A stretch of 34,999 nt of DNA from a virus. The stretch's first letter is position 1. Each line of letters starts with the position of its first letter. The stretch is from the IMG/VR virus record IMGVR_UViG_3300046167_000156, positions 1 through 34,999 of that record. One strand, written 5' to 3'. Made by a program: the position numbers and the translations under genes. A model generated the notes under the pieces. The model had not been told where the DNA came from and made no database searches. It saw only the letters and a program-made list of their open reading frames with translations. Shown piece after piece: positions 23,615-30,380 of this stretch.

Positions 23615-25666
23615 ATGGCAGAATTTTACGATACGGACCCTCTGTTGGTTGAAGAAACAATTGAAGATTGGGTTATAACTAAGTGCGAAGATTGGAGGGA
23701 TTACTACGAAAGTAATTATGAAGCGAGATTTGAAGAATATTATAGACTGTGGCGTGGCATCTGGGATCCTTCTGACTCTGAGCGTCGGTCTGAGCGTTCC
23801 CGTATTATTTCTCCTGCACTTCAACAGGCAGTTGAGTCTAATGTAGCGGAACTAGAAGAAGCGACGTTTGGCCGTGGTAAGTGGTTTGACGTAAGCGACA
23901 ACTTTGGAGACACCGAACGACAAGACGTACAGTTCCTGAGAAACAAACTGACTGAAGACTTTGAAAACTGCATGGTACGTAAAGCAGTAGCAGAGTGTCT
24001 TATTAACGCAGCAGTCTTTGGTACAGGCGTTGGCGAGATAGTCATTGAAGAGATGAAGGAAATGTCTCCTGCTACCCAACCGTTAATGGATGGAGATTTA
24101 CAAGCAGTAGGAGTAAACATTACTGACCGTGTAAAGGTTAAGCTTAAACCTGTACTGCCTCAGAACTTCTTAATTGATCCTGTAGCTACGTCTGTAGATG
24201 ACGCTATGGGTGTTGCTGTGGATGAGTTCGTAAGCTTACACCAAGTAGAGCTTTTGCAAGAACAAGGGGTATACCGTGATGTATACGTTGGTCCTGCTGC
24301 TCCTGACACTGACTTGGAACCTGATCAAGACATAACAATCTACAACGATGACAAAGTACGTATTACAAAGTACTACGGTTTAGTGCCACGAGAGCTTCTT
24401 AATTCCGCTCTGAGCGACGATGACGAAGAAGAGGTATCAGAGGAAGACGCAGGCTCACGTTACGTAGAGGCCGTTGTAGTGGTTGCTAACGGAGGTATAC
24501 TTCTTAAGGCCGAAGCTAACCCTTACATGATGGAAGACCGTCCTATCGTAGCGTTTCCTTGGGACGTAGTGCCCGGACGTTTCTGGGGTCGTGGAGTTTG
24601 CGAGAAAGGCTACAACAGTCAGAAGGCTTTAGACACTGAGCTAAGAGCTAGAATTGACGCACTAAGCCTCACAATCCACCCAATGATGGCTATTGACGCC
24701 ACACGTCTACCTCGTGGTGCTAAACCAGAAGTACGTCCCGGTAAGATGATCCTAACCAATGGAGACCCTCGTGAAGTACTTCAACCGTTCAACTTTGGTC
24801 AAGTCAATCAAATCACTTTTGCTCAAGCCGGAGCATTGCAGCAGATGGTACAGCAAGCAACAGGAGCAGTGGACTCAGCAGGAATTGCGGGTCAGGTTAA
24901 TGGCGAGAGTACTGCCGCTGGCATTAGTATGTCTCTTGGCGCTATTATTAAACGCCATAAGCGTACACTGATTAACTTCCAGCAGTCTTTCTTAATTCCT
25001 TTTGTTAAGAAAGCAGCCTATCGGTACATGCAGTTTGATCCTGAGTCGTACCCTGTAGCTGACTACAAGTTTAACGCAAGCAGCACTTTAGGTATTATTG
25101 CAAGAGAGTACGAAGTAACTCAGCTTGTACAACTACTACAGACTATGCAAAAAGATTCTCCGTTGTACAACACCCTGATCCAAAGCATTATTGACAACAT
25201 GAACTTGTCTAACCGTGAAGAACTTCTTATGGCTATGCAGAAAGCTATGCAGCCTAATCCTCAGGCACAACAAATGGCTCAGGCAGCACAACAAGCCCAA
25301 ATGCAGTTCCAGCAATCACAGACGCAAGCGTTGTCTGCACAAGCACAAGAGTCACAAGCAAGGGCTGCTAAGTTGGCTGCTGAAGCTCAGGCAGTGCCTA
25401 TGGAGCTTGAAATTGACAAAATTAACGCTATTACCCGAAACTTAAAAGAAGGTGACGCAGAAGACAAAGAGTTTGAACGACGTATGCGTGTTGCTGAGAC
25501 TCTTCTTAAAGAACGACAGATAGAAGGTAAACCAAATGTTGACAGACCACGAACTACGCCTGCTCCTGCAGAAAGTCAACCAAGAGTTCCAAGGAACATT
25601 CCAACGCCTAACGGACCTCCAAACCAAGGTGGACCAGTTGGAAACCAAGGTGGAGGAATTATCTAA
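23615..25666 (+). CDS. Portal protein
   Basis: 683 aa. Directly after the large terminase. The amino end (WRDYYESNYEARFEEYYRLW, then RSRIISPALQQAVESNVAELEE) and the central helix region ending in LINFQQSFLIPFVKKAAYRYM match podovirus portal proteins. The carboxy end is Gln/Ala-rich (about residues 545-590), then Pro-rich with GGPVGNQGG, fitting a barrel/crown extension into the head. It forms the twelve-subunit vertex for DNA entry and exit. The stop overlaps the next start (TAATG). Confidence 0.9.
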   Translation: MAEFYDTDPLLVEETIEDWVITKCEDWRDYYESNYEARFEEYYRLWRGIWDPSDSERRSERSRIISPALQQAVESNVAELEEATFGRGKWFDVSDNFGDTERQDVQFLRNKLTEDFENCMVRKAVAECLINAAVFGTGVGEIVIEEMKEMSPATQPLMDGDLQAVGVNITDRVKVKLKPVLPQNFLIDPVATSVDDAMGVAVDEFVSLHQVELLQEQGVYRDVYVGPAAPDTDLEPDQDITIYNDDKVRITKYYGLVPRELLNSALSDDDEEEVSEEDAGSRYVEAVVVVANGGILLKAEANPYMMEDRPIVAFPWDVVPGRFWGRGVCEKGYNSQKALDTELRARIDALSLTIHPMMAIDATRLPRGAKPEVRPGKMILTNGDPREVLQPFNFGQVNQITFAQAGALQQMVQQATGAVDSAGIAGQVNGESTAAGISMSLGAIIKRHKRTLINFQQSFLIPFVKKAAYRYMQFDPESYPVADYKFNASSTLGIIAREYEVTQLVQLLQTMQKDSPLYNTLIQSIIDNMNLSNREELLMAMQKAMQPNPQAQQMAQAAQQAQMQFQQSQTQALSAQAQESQARAAKLAAEAQAVPMELEIDKINAITRNLKEGDAEDKEFERRMRVAETLLKERQIEGKPNVDRPRTTPAPAESQPRVPRNIPTPNGPPNQGGPVGNQGGGII

Positions 25667-25932
25667 TGCCAAAGTCCAAGGATCCAAAACTAGCACGGGC
25701 GGGCGTAAGCGGGTACAACAAGCCAAAGCGGACGCCTAGTCATCCAACAAAGAAGTTTGTAGTAGTAGCCAAAGAAGGCGACAAGACGAAGACTATTCGT
25801 TTTGGTGACGCTAAGATGACTATTAAGAAAGACCAACCTGCACGTCGTAAGTCGTTCAGAGCACGTCACAAGTGTGACACTAATCCACCCAGTAAACTAA
25901 CGGCACGATATTGGTCGTGTAAGAAATGGTGA
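25666..25932 (+). CDS. Small basic conserved phage protein (88 aa)
   Basis: 88 aa, ATG overlapping the portal stop. Very Lys/Arg-rich (KPKRTPSHPTKKFVVVAKEG, then KTIRFGDAKMTIKK), ending RKSFRARHKCD...ARYWSCKKW. This pattern (HPTKK-VVVAKEG-KTIRFG-RRKSFRARH-YW--KW) is one I recognise from many marine phages. First of five small basic proteins. Role unknown; DNA binding or capsid interior neutralisation is possible. Confidence 0.75.
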   Translation: MPKSKDPKLARAGVSGYNKPKRTPSHPTKKFVVVAKEGDKTKTIRFGDAKMTIKKDQPARRKSFRARHKCDTNPPSKLTARYWSCKKW

Positions 25933-25936
25933 TAAT

Positions 25937-26083
25937 ATGAAAGTCAATGCACCTAAAGGCCATCATTGGATGAAAAGTGGTAAAGGTTACAAGCTGATGA
26001 AAGACCCTGCAGACGGCTACAAGCCACACAAGGGTGCGTCTAAGTCAGCTAACTTTGAAGTCCAAAAAGTCCACAAAAAGTAA
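25937..26083 (+). CDS. Small basic protein (48 aa)
   Basis: 48 aa from ATG 25937. Sequence begins MKVNAPKGHHWMKSGKGYKL and ends VQKVHKK, rich in Lys and His. PKGHHWM...YKPHKGASKSANFEV resembles short proteins next to the basic cassette in other marine phages. It lies directly between two other basic genes. Function unknown. Confidence 0.65.
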   Translation: MKVNAPKGHHWMKSGKGYKLMKDPADGYKPHKGASKSANFEVQKVHKK

Positions 26084-26093
26084 GGAGGCTACC

Positions 26094-26153
26094 ATGCCAA
26101 ACTGTTCAGGTAAGCGAAAGAAGAAAGGCAAGAGCAAACCCAAGGGGTACTAA
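26094..26153 (+). CDS. 19-residue basic micro-protein with a perfect ribosome-binding site
   Basis: ATG at 26094 with AAGGAGG five bases upstream, one of the best sites in the window. Encodes MPNCSGKRKKKGKSKPKGY and stops. More than half the residues are Lys, Arg or Gly. It may be a true micro-protein or a leader that couples translation to the 53-aa gene starting two bases after it. Confidence 0.5.
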   Translation: MPNCSGKRKKKGKSKPKGY

Positions 26154-26155
26154 AG

Positions 26156-26317
26156 ATGCCTAAAGCTAAAACTAAGAAAGCTAACGACGCTTGTGCAAAA
26201 AAGGTCAAGTCCAGATACAAGGTCTGGCCTTCTGCATACGCCTCTGGTGCTGTAGCTAAATGCCGCAAGGTCGGCGCTAAGAACTGGGGTAACAAAAGTG
26301 GCCGTAAGAAAAAGTAA
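26156..26317 (+). CDS. Small basic protein (53 aa) with VWPSAYASGAVAKCR motif
   Basis: 53 aa from ATG 26156. Contains two Cys (DACAKKV, AKCRKV) and the segment YKVWPSAYASGAVAKCRKVG, a pattern repeatedly seen in marine phages and some large viruses. Ends KSGRKKK. It overlaps the next gene's GTG start by 20 bp. The unknown role is shared with the rest of the cassette. Confidence 0.65.
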   Translation: MPKAKTKKANDACAKKVKSRYKVWPSAYASGAVAKCRKVGAKNWGNKSGRKKK

Positions 26318-26570
26318 GAAAGGTGCTGCCCTCAAGAAGTGGTTTAAAGAGGAGTGGGTAGACGTAAAGACAGGTAAACCCTGTGGGCGCAAGTCTGCAA
26401 AGAAGGGTGAGTCTAAACGTCCGTACCCCTCTTGTAGGCCTAAAGCAGTTGCAGCTAAGATGACTAAAGCTGAAAAAGCTTCTTCTGCACGACGTAAAAC
26501 AGGACCCTCTAAAATCAAACATGCAGTCACTGCTTCAGGTAAACGTAGGAAGTCTACAAGAAAAGCTTGA
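26298..26570 (+). CDS. Small basic protein (90 aa, GTG start)
   Basis: 90 aa from GTG 26298, inside the end of the previous gene. WFKEEWVDVKTGKPCGRKSA, then RPYPSCRP and ARRKTGPSKIKHAVTASGKRRKSTRKA. About one third Lys/Arg. It belongs to a family I recognise from marine phages (TGKPCGR...YPxCRP...RRKTGP). The end of the gene contains the start of a promoter. Histone-like or RNA-binding function is speculation. Confidence 0.75.
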   Translation: MAVRKSKKGAALKKWFKEEWVDVKTGKPCGRKSAKKGESKRPYPSCRPKAVAAKMTKAEKASSARRKTGPSKIKHAVTASGKRRKSTRKA

Positions 26571-26595
26571 CAACTGCTAAAAAGTATGATATAAT
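26567..26595 (+). promoter_or_regulatory. Full-consensus sigma-70 promoter for the scaffold-capsid genes
   Basis: TTGACA (26567-26572), 17 bases, TATAAT (26590-26595): an exact consensus match. Expected start near 26602, 25 bases before the next ATG. It would give extra transcription of the scaffold and capsid genes, and the terminator after the capsid gene supports a separate transcription unit. Confidence 0.88.
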
Positions 26596-26626
26596 AAAAC
26601 TATAGTTAACAACATTAGAGGAAACT

Positions 26627-26881
26627 ATGACTCCTGAGCTTGAAACCTACTTCGACAACTACTTCGAACTCTTCAATTCTGAAGGTTTCAAACAACTCTT
26701 ACAAGAGTTATCTACAAACGCACAACAGTTAGCTGATATTCAGTCAGTAAAAGACTCCGAAGAACTATTCTATCGTAAGGGTCAAGTTGCTGCATTAGCT
26801 ACTGTAATTAATCTACAGGCTACTATTGAAGTTGCTAGAGAGCAAGCAGAAGTAGAAGAAGAAGGCCCAGTAGATGTTTAA
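26627..26881 (+). CDS. Small acidic hypothetical protein (84 aa)
   Basis: 84 aa, ATG with AGAGG five bases upstream, first gene after the consensus promoter. Helical and acidic (LETYFDNYFELFNSEGFKQLL, then a carboxy tail of Glu). It overlaps the zinc-ribbon gene by 8 bp. The position before scaffold and capsid suggests an assembly role, but no family function is known to me. Confidence 0.6.
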   Translation: MTPELETYFDNYFELFNSEGFKQLLQELSTNAQQLADIQSVKDSEELFYRKGQVAALATVINLQATIEVAREQAEVEEEGPVDV

Positions 26882-27084
26882 AATCTATGACTTCCGTTGT
26901 ACTAACGGACATGTCTTTGAAGAAATGGTAGAGTCAGGTATCACAACCAGTAGGTGCGGTTGTGGTGCCAACGCTACTAAACTAGTATCTGCCCCGTCTT
27001 TTCACCTTGAAGGCCACTCTGGGGATTTTCCCCGGACGCCACATGAAGTGGGTGAAAGAGCATGAAAAAGCAGGTAGAAAATAA
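26874..27084 (+). CDS. FmdB-like zinc-ribbon protein, frameshifted near the carboxy end
   Basis: As read, the frame ends at 27065 (63 aa) with an unusual PRTPHEVGERA tail. Zinc site: FRCTNGHVFEEM with one Cys plus His, and RCGCGANATKLV with two Cys, the FmdB/zinc-ribbon arrangement. Deleting one base in the TTTTCCCC run at 27026-27033 gives SGDFPGRHMKWVKEHEKAG, the usual ending of marine-phage members, and a stop at 27084 (69 aa). Such proteins may bind nucleic acid or regulate; function is unproven. Confidence 0.7.
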
Positions 27085-27119
27085 AGTCTCCACAATGATT
27101 ATAATCACGGAGTTTAATT

Positions 27120-27920
27120 ATGTCACGAGCACAAATGCTTGATCCACAACCTGAACAGGAAAACGTGGACACCCTTGAAAACGAAGTTGATGAGATTCAA
27201 CAAGAGCCAGAAGCCCAAGTTGAACAACCTCAAAAAGAACCAGACCTACCAGAAAAGTACCAAAATAAATCTTTAGAAGAAGTTGTACAGATGCACCAAG
27301 AAGCTGAAAAGCTTTTAGGTCGTCAGTCTTCTGAGGTAGGTGAACTTCGTAAAGTTGTAGATGATTACATTAGTACTCAAATACAACCCCAAGCACCTCA
27401 ACAATACGTTGAGCCTGAAGACGATATAGACTATTTTACAGACCCTCAAGGCGCAGTTAATCGTGCTATTGAGAATCATCCTAAAATTAGAGAAGCAGAG
27501 CAGTACACTGCACAGTACAAAAAGCAGTCGTCACTTGCAACACTTCAGTCTAGACACCCAGACATGCAAGACATCTTAAGTGATGCTGGCTTTTCTGAGT
27601 GGATTAAGGCATCTAAGATTAGGACTCAGTTGTTTGTACAAGCTGACCAACAGTACGACGCAGACGCTGCTGACGAACTATTTACACTCTGGAAAGAACG
27701 TAAGACAGTTGCACAGCAGACAGCCAATGTTGAAAAACAGGCACGTAAGCAATCACTGAAAGCAGCAAATACAGGCAATGCACGAGGTAGTGCTGAAGGT
27801 AGTCGTAAGAAGGTATATCGCAGGGCCGACATTATTAAACTAATGAAGAATGACCCTGACCGTTACCAAGCTTTGTCCGATGAAATCATGGCAGCTTATG
27901 CGGAGGGTCGAGTCAAATAA
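27120..27920 (+). CDS. Capsid scaffolding protein
   Basis: 266 aa, CGGAG seven bases before the ATG. Acidic, Glu/Gln/Pro-rich amino part (residues 1-50), long charged helices, and a basic carboxy end (RRADIIKLMKNDPDRYQALSDE) typical of scaffolds that contact the capsid protein. Directly upstream of the major capsid gene. It directs procapsid assembly and is then lost or degraded. Assignment by composition, length and position. Confidence 0.8.
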   Translation: MSRAQMLDPQPEQENVDTLENEVDEIQQEPEAQVEQPQKEPDLPEKYQNKSLEEVVQMHQEAEKLLGRQSSEVGELRKVVDDYISTQIQPQAPQQYVEPEDDIDYFTDPQGAVNRAIENHPKIREAEQYTAQYKKQSSLATLQSRHPDMQDILSDAGFSEWIKASKIRTQLFVQADQQYDADAADELFTLWKERKTVAQQTANVEKQARKQSLKAANTGNARGSAEGSRKKVYRRADIIKLMKNDPDRYQALSDEIMAAYAEGRVK

Positions 27921-27934
27921 TCTAGGAGATTGAC

Positions 27935-28909
27935 ATGGCTACTGCAACATATCCCGGCGCAGGCGGTAATACTGCGAAAACTGAAGCGGCTACTTTTATT
28001 CCAGAAATCTGGAGTGATGAGATTATTGCTGCTTACCAAAAGAATCTGAAGATGGCTCCACTTGTCAAGCGTATCGCTATGAACGGCAAGAAGGGCGACA
28101 AGCTTCACATTCCAAAGCCAACTCGTGGCGATGCAAATGCTAAGGCTGCTGACACTGCAGTTACTATCATTGCGAACACTGAGAGCGAACTGACTGTTGA
28201 TATCGACCGTCACTTCGAATACTCACGTTTGATCGAAGACATCGTAGAAGTACAGGCGCTTTCTAGCCTCCGTCAGTTCTATACTGAAGATGCTGGTTAT
28301 GCTCTTGCTACTAAGATCGACACTGACCTGCACTCTTGCGGTACTGGTTTTGGTGACGGTGGTTCTGTTGTATTCGGTGCTGCTGCTACTGACTACCAGC
28401 ACACTGGTTGCTTCTTCAACGACGGTGGTACTACTACTCAGTACACTGACGACACTATTGTTGCTGGTGACGTGTTTACCGATGCGTTCTTCCGTGACAT
28501 GATTCAGAAGCTTGACGACAACAACGTACCAATGGAAAGCCGTGTACTTGTTATCCCACCTTCTGTTCGCAACACTATCATGGGTGTTGACCGATACGTG
28601 TCTTCTGACTTTGTAACTGGTCAAGCAGTAAGCTCTGGTCTTATCGGTAACTTGTACGGTGTAGACATTTATGTCTCAAACAACTGTGCAACTATCGAAG
28701 CCGCAGCAGACAACACTGCATCTTCTGTTGATACTCGTGCTGCACTCTTGTTCCACCGTGACGCTATTGTCATGGCAGAGCAGCAAGCTGTTCGTTCACA
28801 GACTCAGTACAAGCAGGAATACCTCTCAACTCTGTACACGGCTGATTGCCTCTACGGTGTTGAAGTATACCGACCTGAAGCTGGTTTCGTACTCGCAGTC
28901 GCTGAGTAA
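27935..28909 (+). CDS. Major capsid protein
   Basis: 324 aa, AGGAG six bases before the ATG. ATATYPGAGGNTAKTEAATF then FIPEIWSDEIIAAYQKNLKM, and a central KKGDKLHIPKP segment match major capsid proteins of marine podoviruses and the broader N4/HK97-like group. The ending VYRPEAGFVLAVAE is typical of capsid P-domains. Flanked by scaffold and a terminator, consistent with high expression. Confidence 0.88.
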   Translation: MATATYPGAGGNTAKTEAATFIPEIWSDEIIAAYQKNLKMAPLVKRIAMNGKKGDKLHIPKPTRGDANAKAADTAVTIIANTESELTVDIDRHFEYSRLIEDIVEVQALSSLRQFYTEDAGYALATKIDTDLHSCGTGFGDGGSVVFGAAATDYQHTGCFFNDGGTTTQYTDDTIVAGDVFTDAFFRDMIQKLDDNNVPMESRVLVIPPSVRNTIMGVDRYVSSDFVTGQAVSSGLIGNLYGVDIYVSNNCATIEAAADNTASSVDTRAALLFHRDAIVMAEQQAVRSQTQYKQEYLSTLYTADCLYGVEVYRPEAGFVLAVAE

Positions 28910-28917
28910 CGATCTTA

Positions 28918-28945
28918 GGGGGTCAGCAATGGCCCCTTTTCCTTT
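28918..28945 (+). terminator. Rho-independent terminator after the capsid gene
   Basis: Stem GGGGTC (28919-28924) with GGCCCC (28931-28936), loop AGCAAT, then TTTTCCTTTTCTTTT. It should lower transcription of the fibre genes relative to capsid. It ends just before the AGGAG site of the next gene. Confidence 0.75.
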
Positions 28946-28964
28946 TCTTTTGTAGGAGCTTTTG

Positions 28965-30380
28965 ATGGCTTTATTTCGTGGCACAGGTGGATCTGGTGAT
29001 GCTAGTACAGATACTTATGCGTCTGAAGTAGCTCTAGAAGCAACTAAAGCCTCTACAAAAGCAAATGAAGCTGCGGCGTCTGCTACGTCTGCGGCTAATG
29101 CCCAAGCTGCTGCAGAGGCTGCTCAGGCTTCCGCAGAGACTGCACAAGCCAATGCTGAGACCGCAGAGGTAAACGCAGAGACAGCGGAAACTAATGCAGA
29201 AACTGCAGAGAACGCTGCGGTTGCTGCTCAAACATCTGCAGAGTCTGCTAAAACTTCATCAGAGACAGCTCAGTCAGCAGCAGAAGTAGCTAAAACAGCG
29301 GCTGAAACTGCAGAGACTAATGCAGAGACTGCAGAGACTAACGCTGCTGCTTCTGCTACTACTGCTACTACTAAGGCTGGTGAAGCATCTACGTCAGCAA
29401 CCAATGCTGCCTCTAGCGCCTCCTCAGCGTCCACCTCAGCCACAAACGCAGCTACTAGTGCTACTGCAGCGCAAACTGCACAAACGGCTGCAGAGGCTGC
29501 TCAGACGGCTGCTGAGGCTGCTCAGGATGCTATTGATGGTTTATACCTTGGAACTGCTTCTTCTAACCCTACTGTTGATCTTAACGGCAATGCAGTAACT
29601 GTAGGCGACTGGTACTTTAACACTACTGACAATACTACACGAATTTACGACGGCACTAACTGGAACAGTATTAATCCTGATCTTGTTGGCGACACTAGCC
29701 CACAACTGGGCGGTGACTTAGACCTAAACAGCAACGACATTACGGGTACAGGTAACGTCAACATCACAGGCAACGTAGTACTTACAGGTACTGTTGATGG
29801 TCGTGACGTAGCGGCAGATGGCACTAAACTAGATGGTATTGAGGCTAGTGCTACAGCAGACCAAACAGCCGCAGAGATACGCACACTGGTTGACTCCGCT
29901 ACCGACTCCAACGTATTTACTGACGCAGACCACACTAAGCTAGATGGGATTGAGGCTTCAGCAGACGTAACAGACACAGCCAATGTAACAGCGGCTGGTG
30001 CCTTGATGGACTCAGAGGTGACTAACCTTGCACAGGTTAAAGTTTTTGACTCTGCTGACTACGCTACTGCGGCGCAAGGTACTAAGGCTGATACGGCACA
30101 CGGCTGGGGCAACCACGCTAGTGCTGGCTATTTAACTAGCTTTACTGAAACTAATGACCTGTCTACAGCAGTAACATGGGCTAACGTACCGGACGCTAAC
30201 ATTACGCAGTCTTCGGTGACACAACACCAAGCGGCACTGTCGGTTACTGAGTCACAAATTAGTGACCTTCAAAGCTACATAACTGGCAACGAAACCATTA
30301 CTCTGACCGGAGCTATCACAGGCTCTGGTACAACATCCATTGCAACTACACTGTCAACGATTGACGGGGGAACTTATTAA
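28965..30380 (+). CDS. Tail fibre protein with Ala-rich coiled coil (471 aa)
   Basis: 471 aa from ATG 28965, with AGGAG six bases upstream (a TTG just before is not needed). Residues about 15-190 are a long Ala/Glu/Thr repeat (AETAETNAETAE), a trimeric coiled-coil shaft. Then fibre motifs with GTKLDGIEASAT and HTKLDGIEASAD as a repeated pair, and a carboxy end of TIDGGTY. Likely the adaptor or shaft for the S74 fibre that follows. Confidence 0.75.
   Translation: MALFRGTGGSGDASTDTYASEVALEATKASTKANEAAASATSAANAQAAAEAAQASAETAQANAETAEVNAETAETNAETAENAAVAAQTSAESAKTSSETAQSAAEVAKTAAETAETNAETAETNAAASATTATTKAGEASTSATNAASSASSASTSATNAATSATAAQTAQTAAEAAQTAAEAAQDAIDGLYLGTASSNPTVDLNGNAVTVGDWYFNTTDNTTRIYDGTNWNSINPDLVGDTSPQLGGDLDLNSNDITGTGNVNITGNVVLTGTVDGRDVAADGTKLDGIEASATADQTAAEIRTLVDSATDSNVFTDADHTKLDGIEASADVTDTANVTAAGALMDSEVTNLAQVKVFDSADYATAAQGTKADTAHGWGNHASAGYLTSFTETNDLSTAVTWANVPDANITQSSVTQHQAALSVTESQISDLQSYITGNETITLTGAITGSGTTSIATTLSTIDGGTY

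Noticed and set aside
27095-27110. TATAAT before the scaffold gene as a promoter
   Set aside because: There is a TATAAT match but no -35-like hexamer at 16-18 bases upstream; chance in AT-rich DNA.
29320-29598. Leu-rich frame within the fibre coiled coil
   Set aside because: Shift of the Ala/Thr/Glu repeat codons; the main frame has a good start and continues into recognisable fibre motifs.
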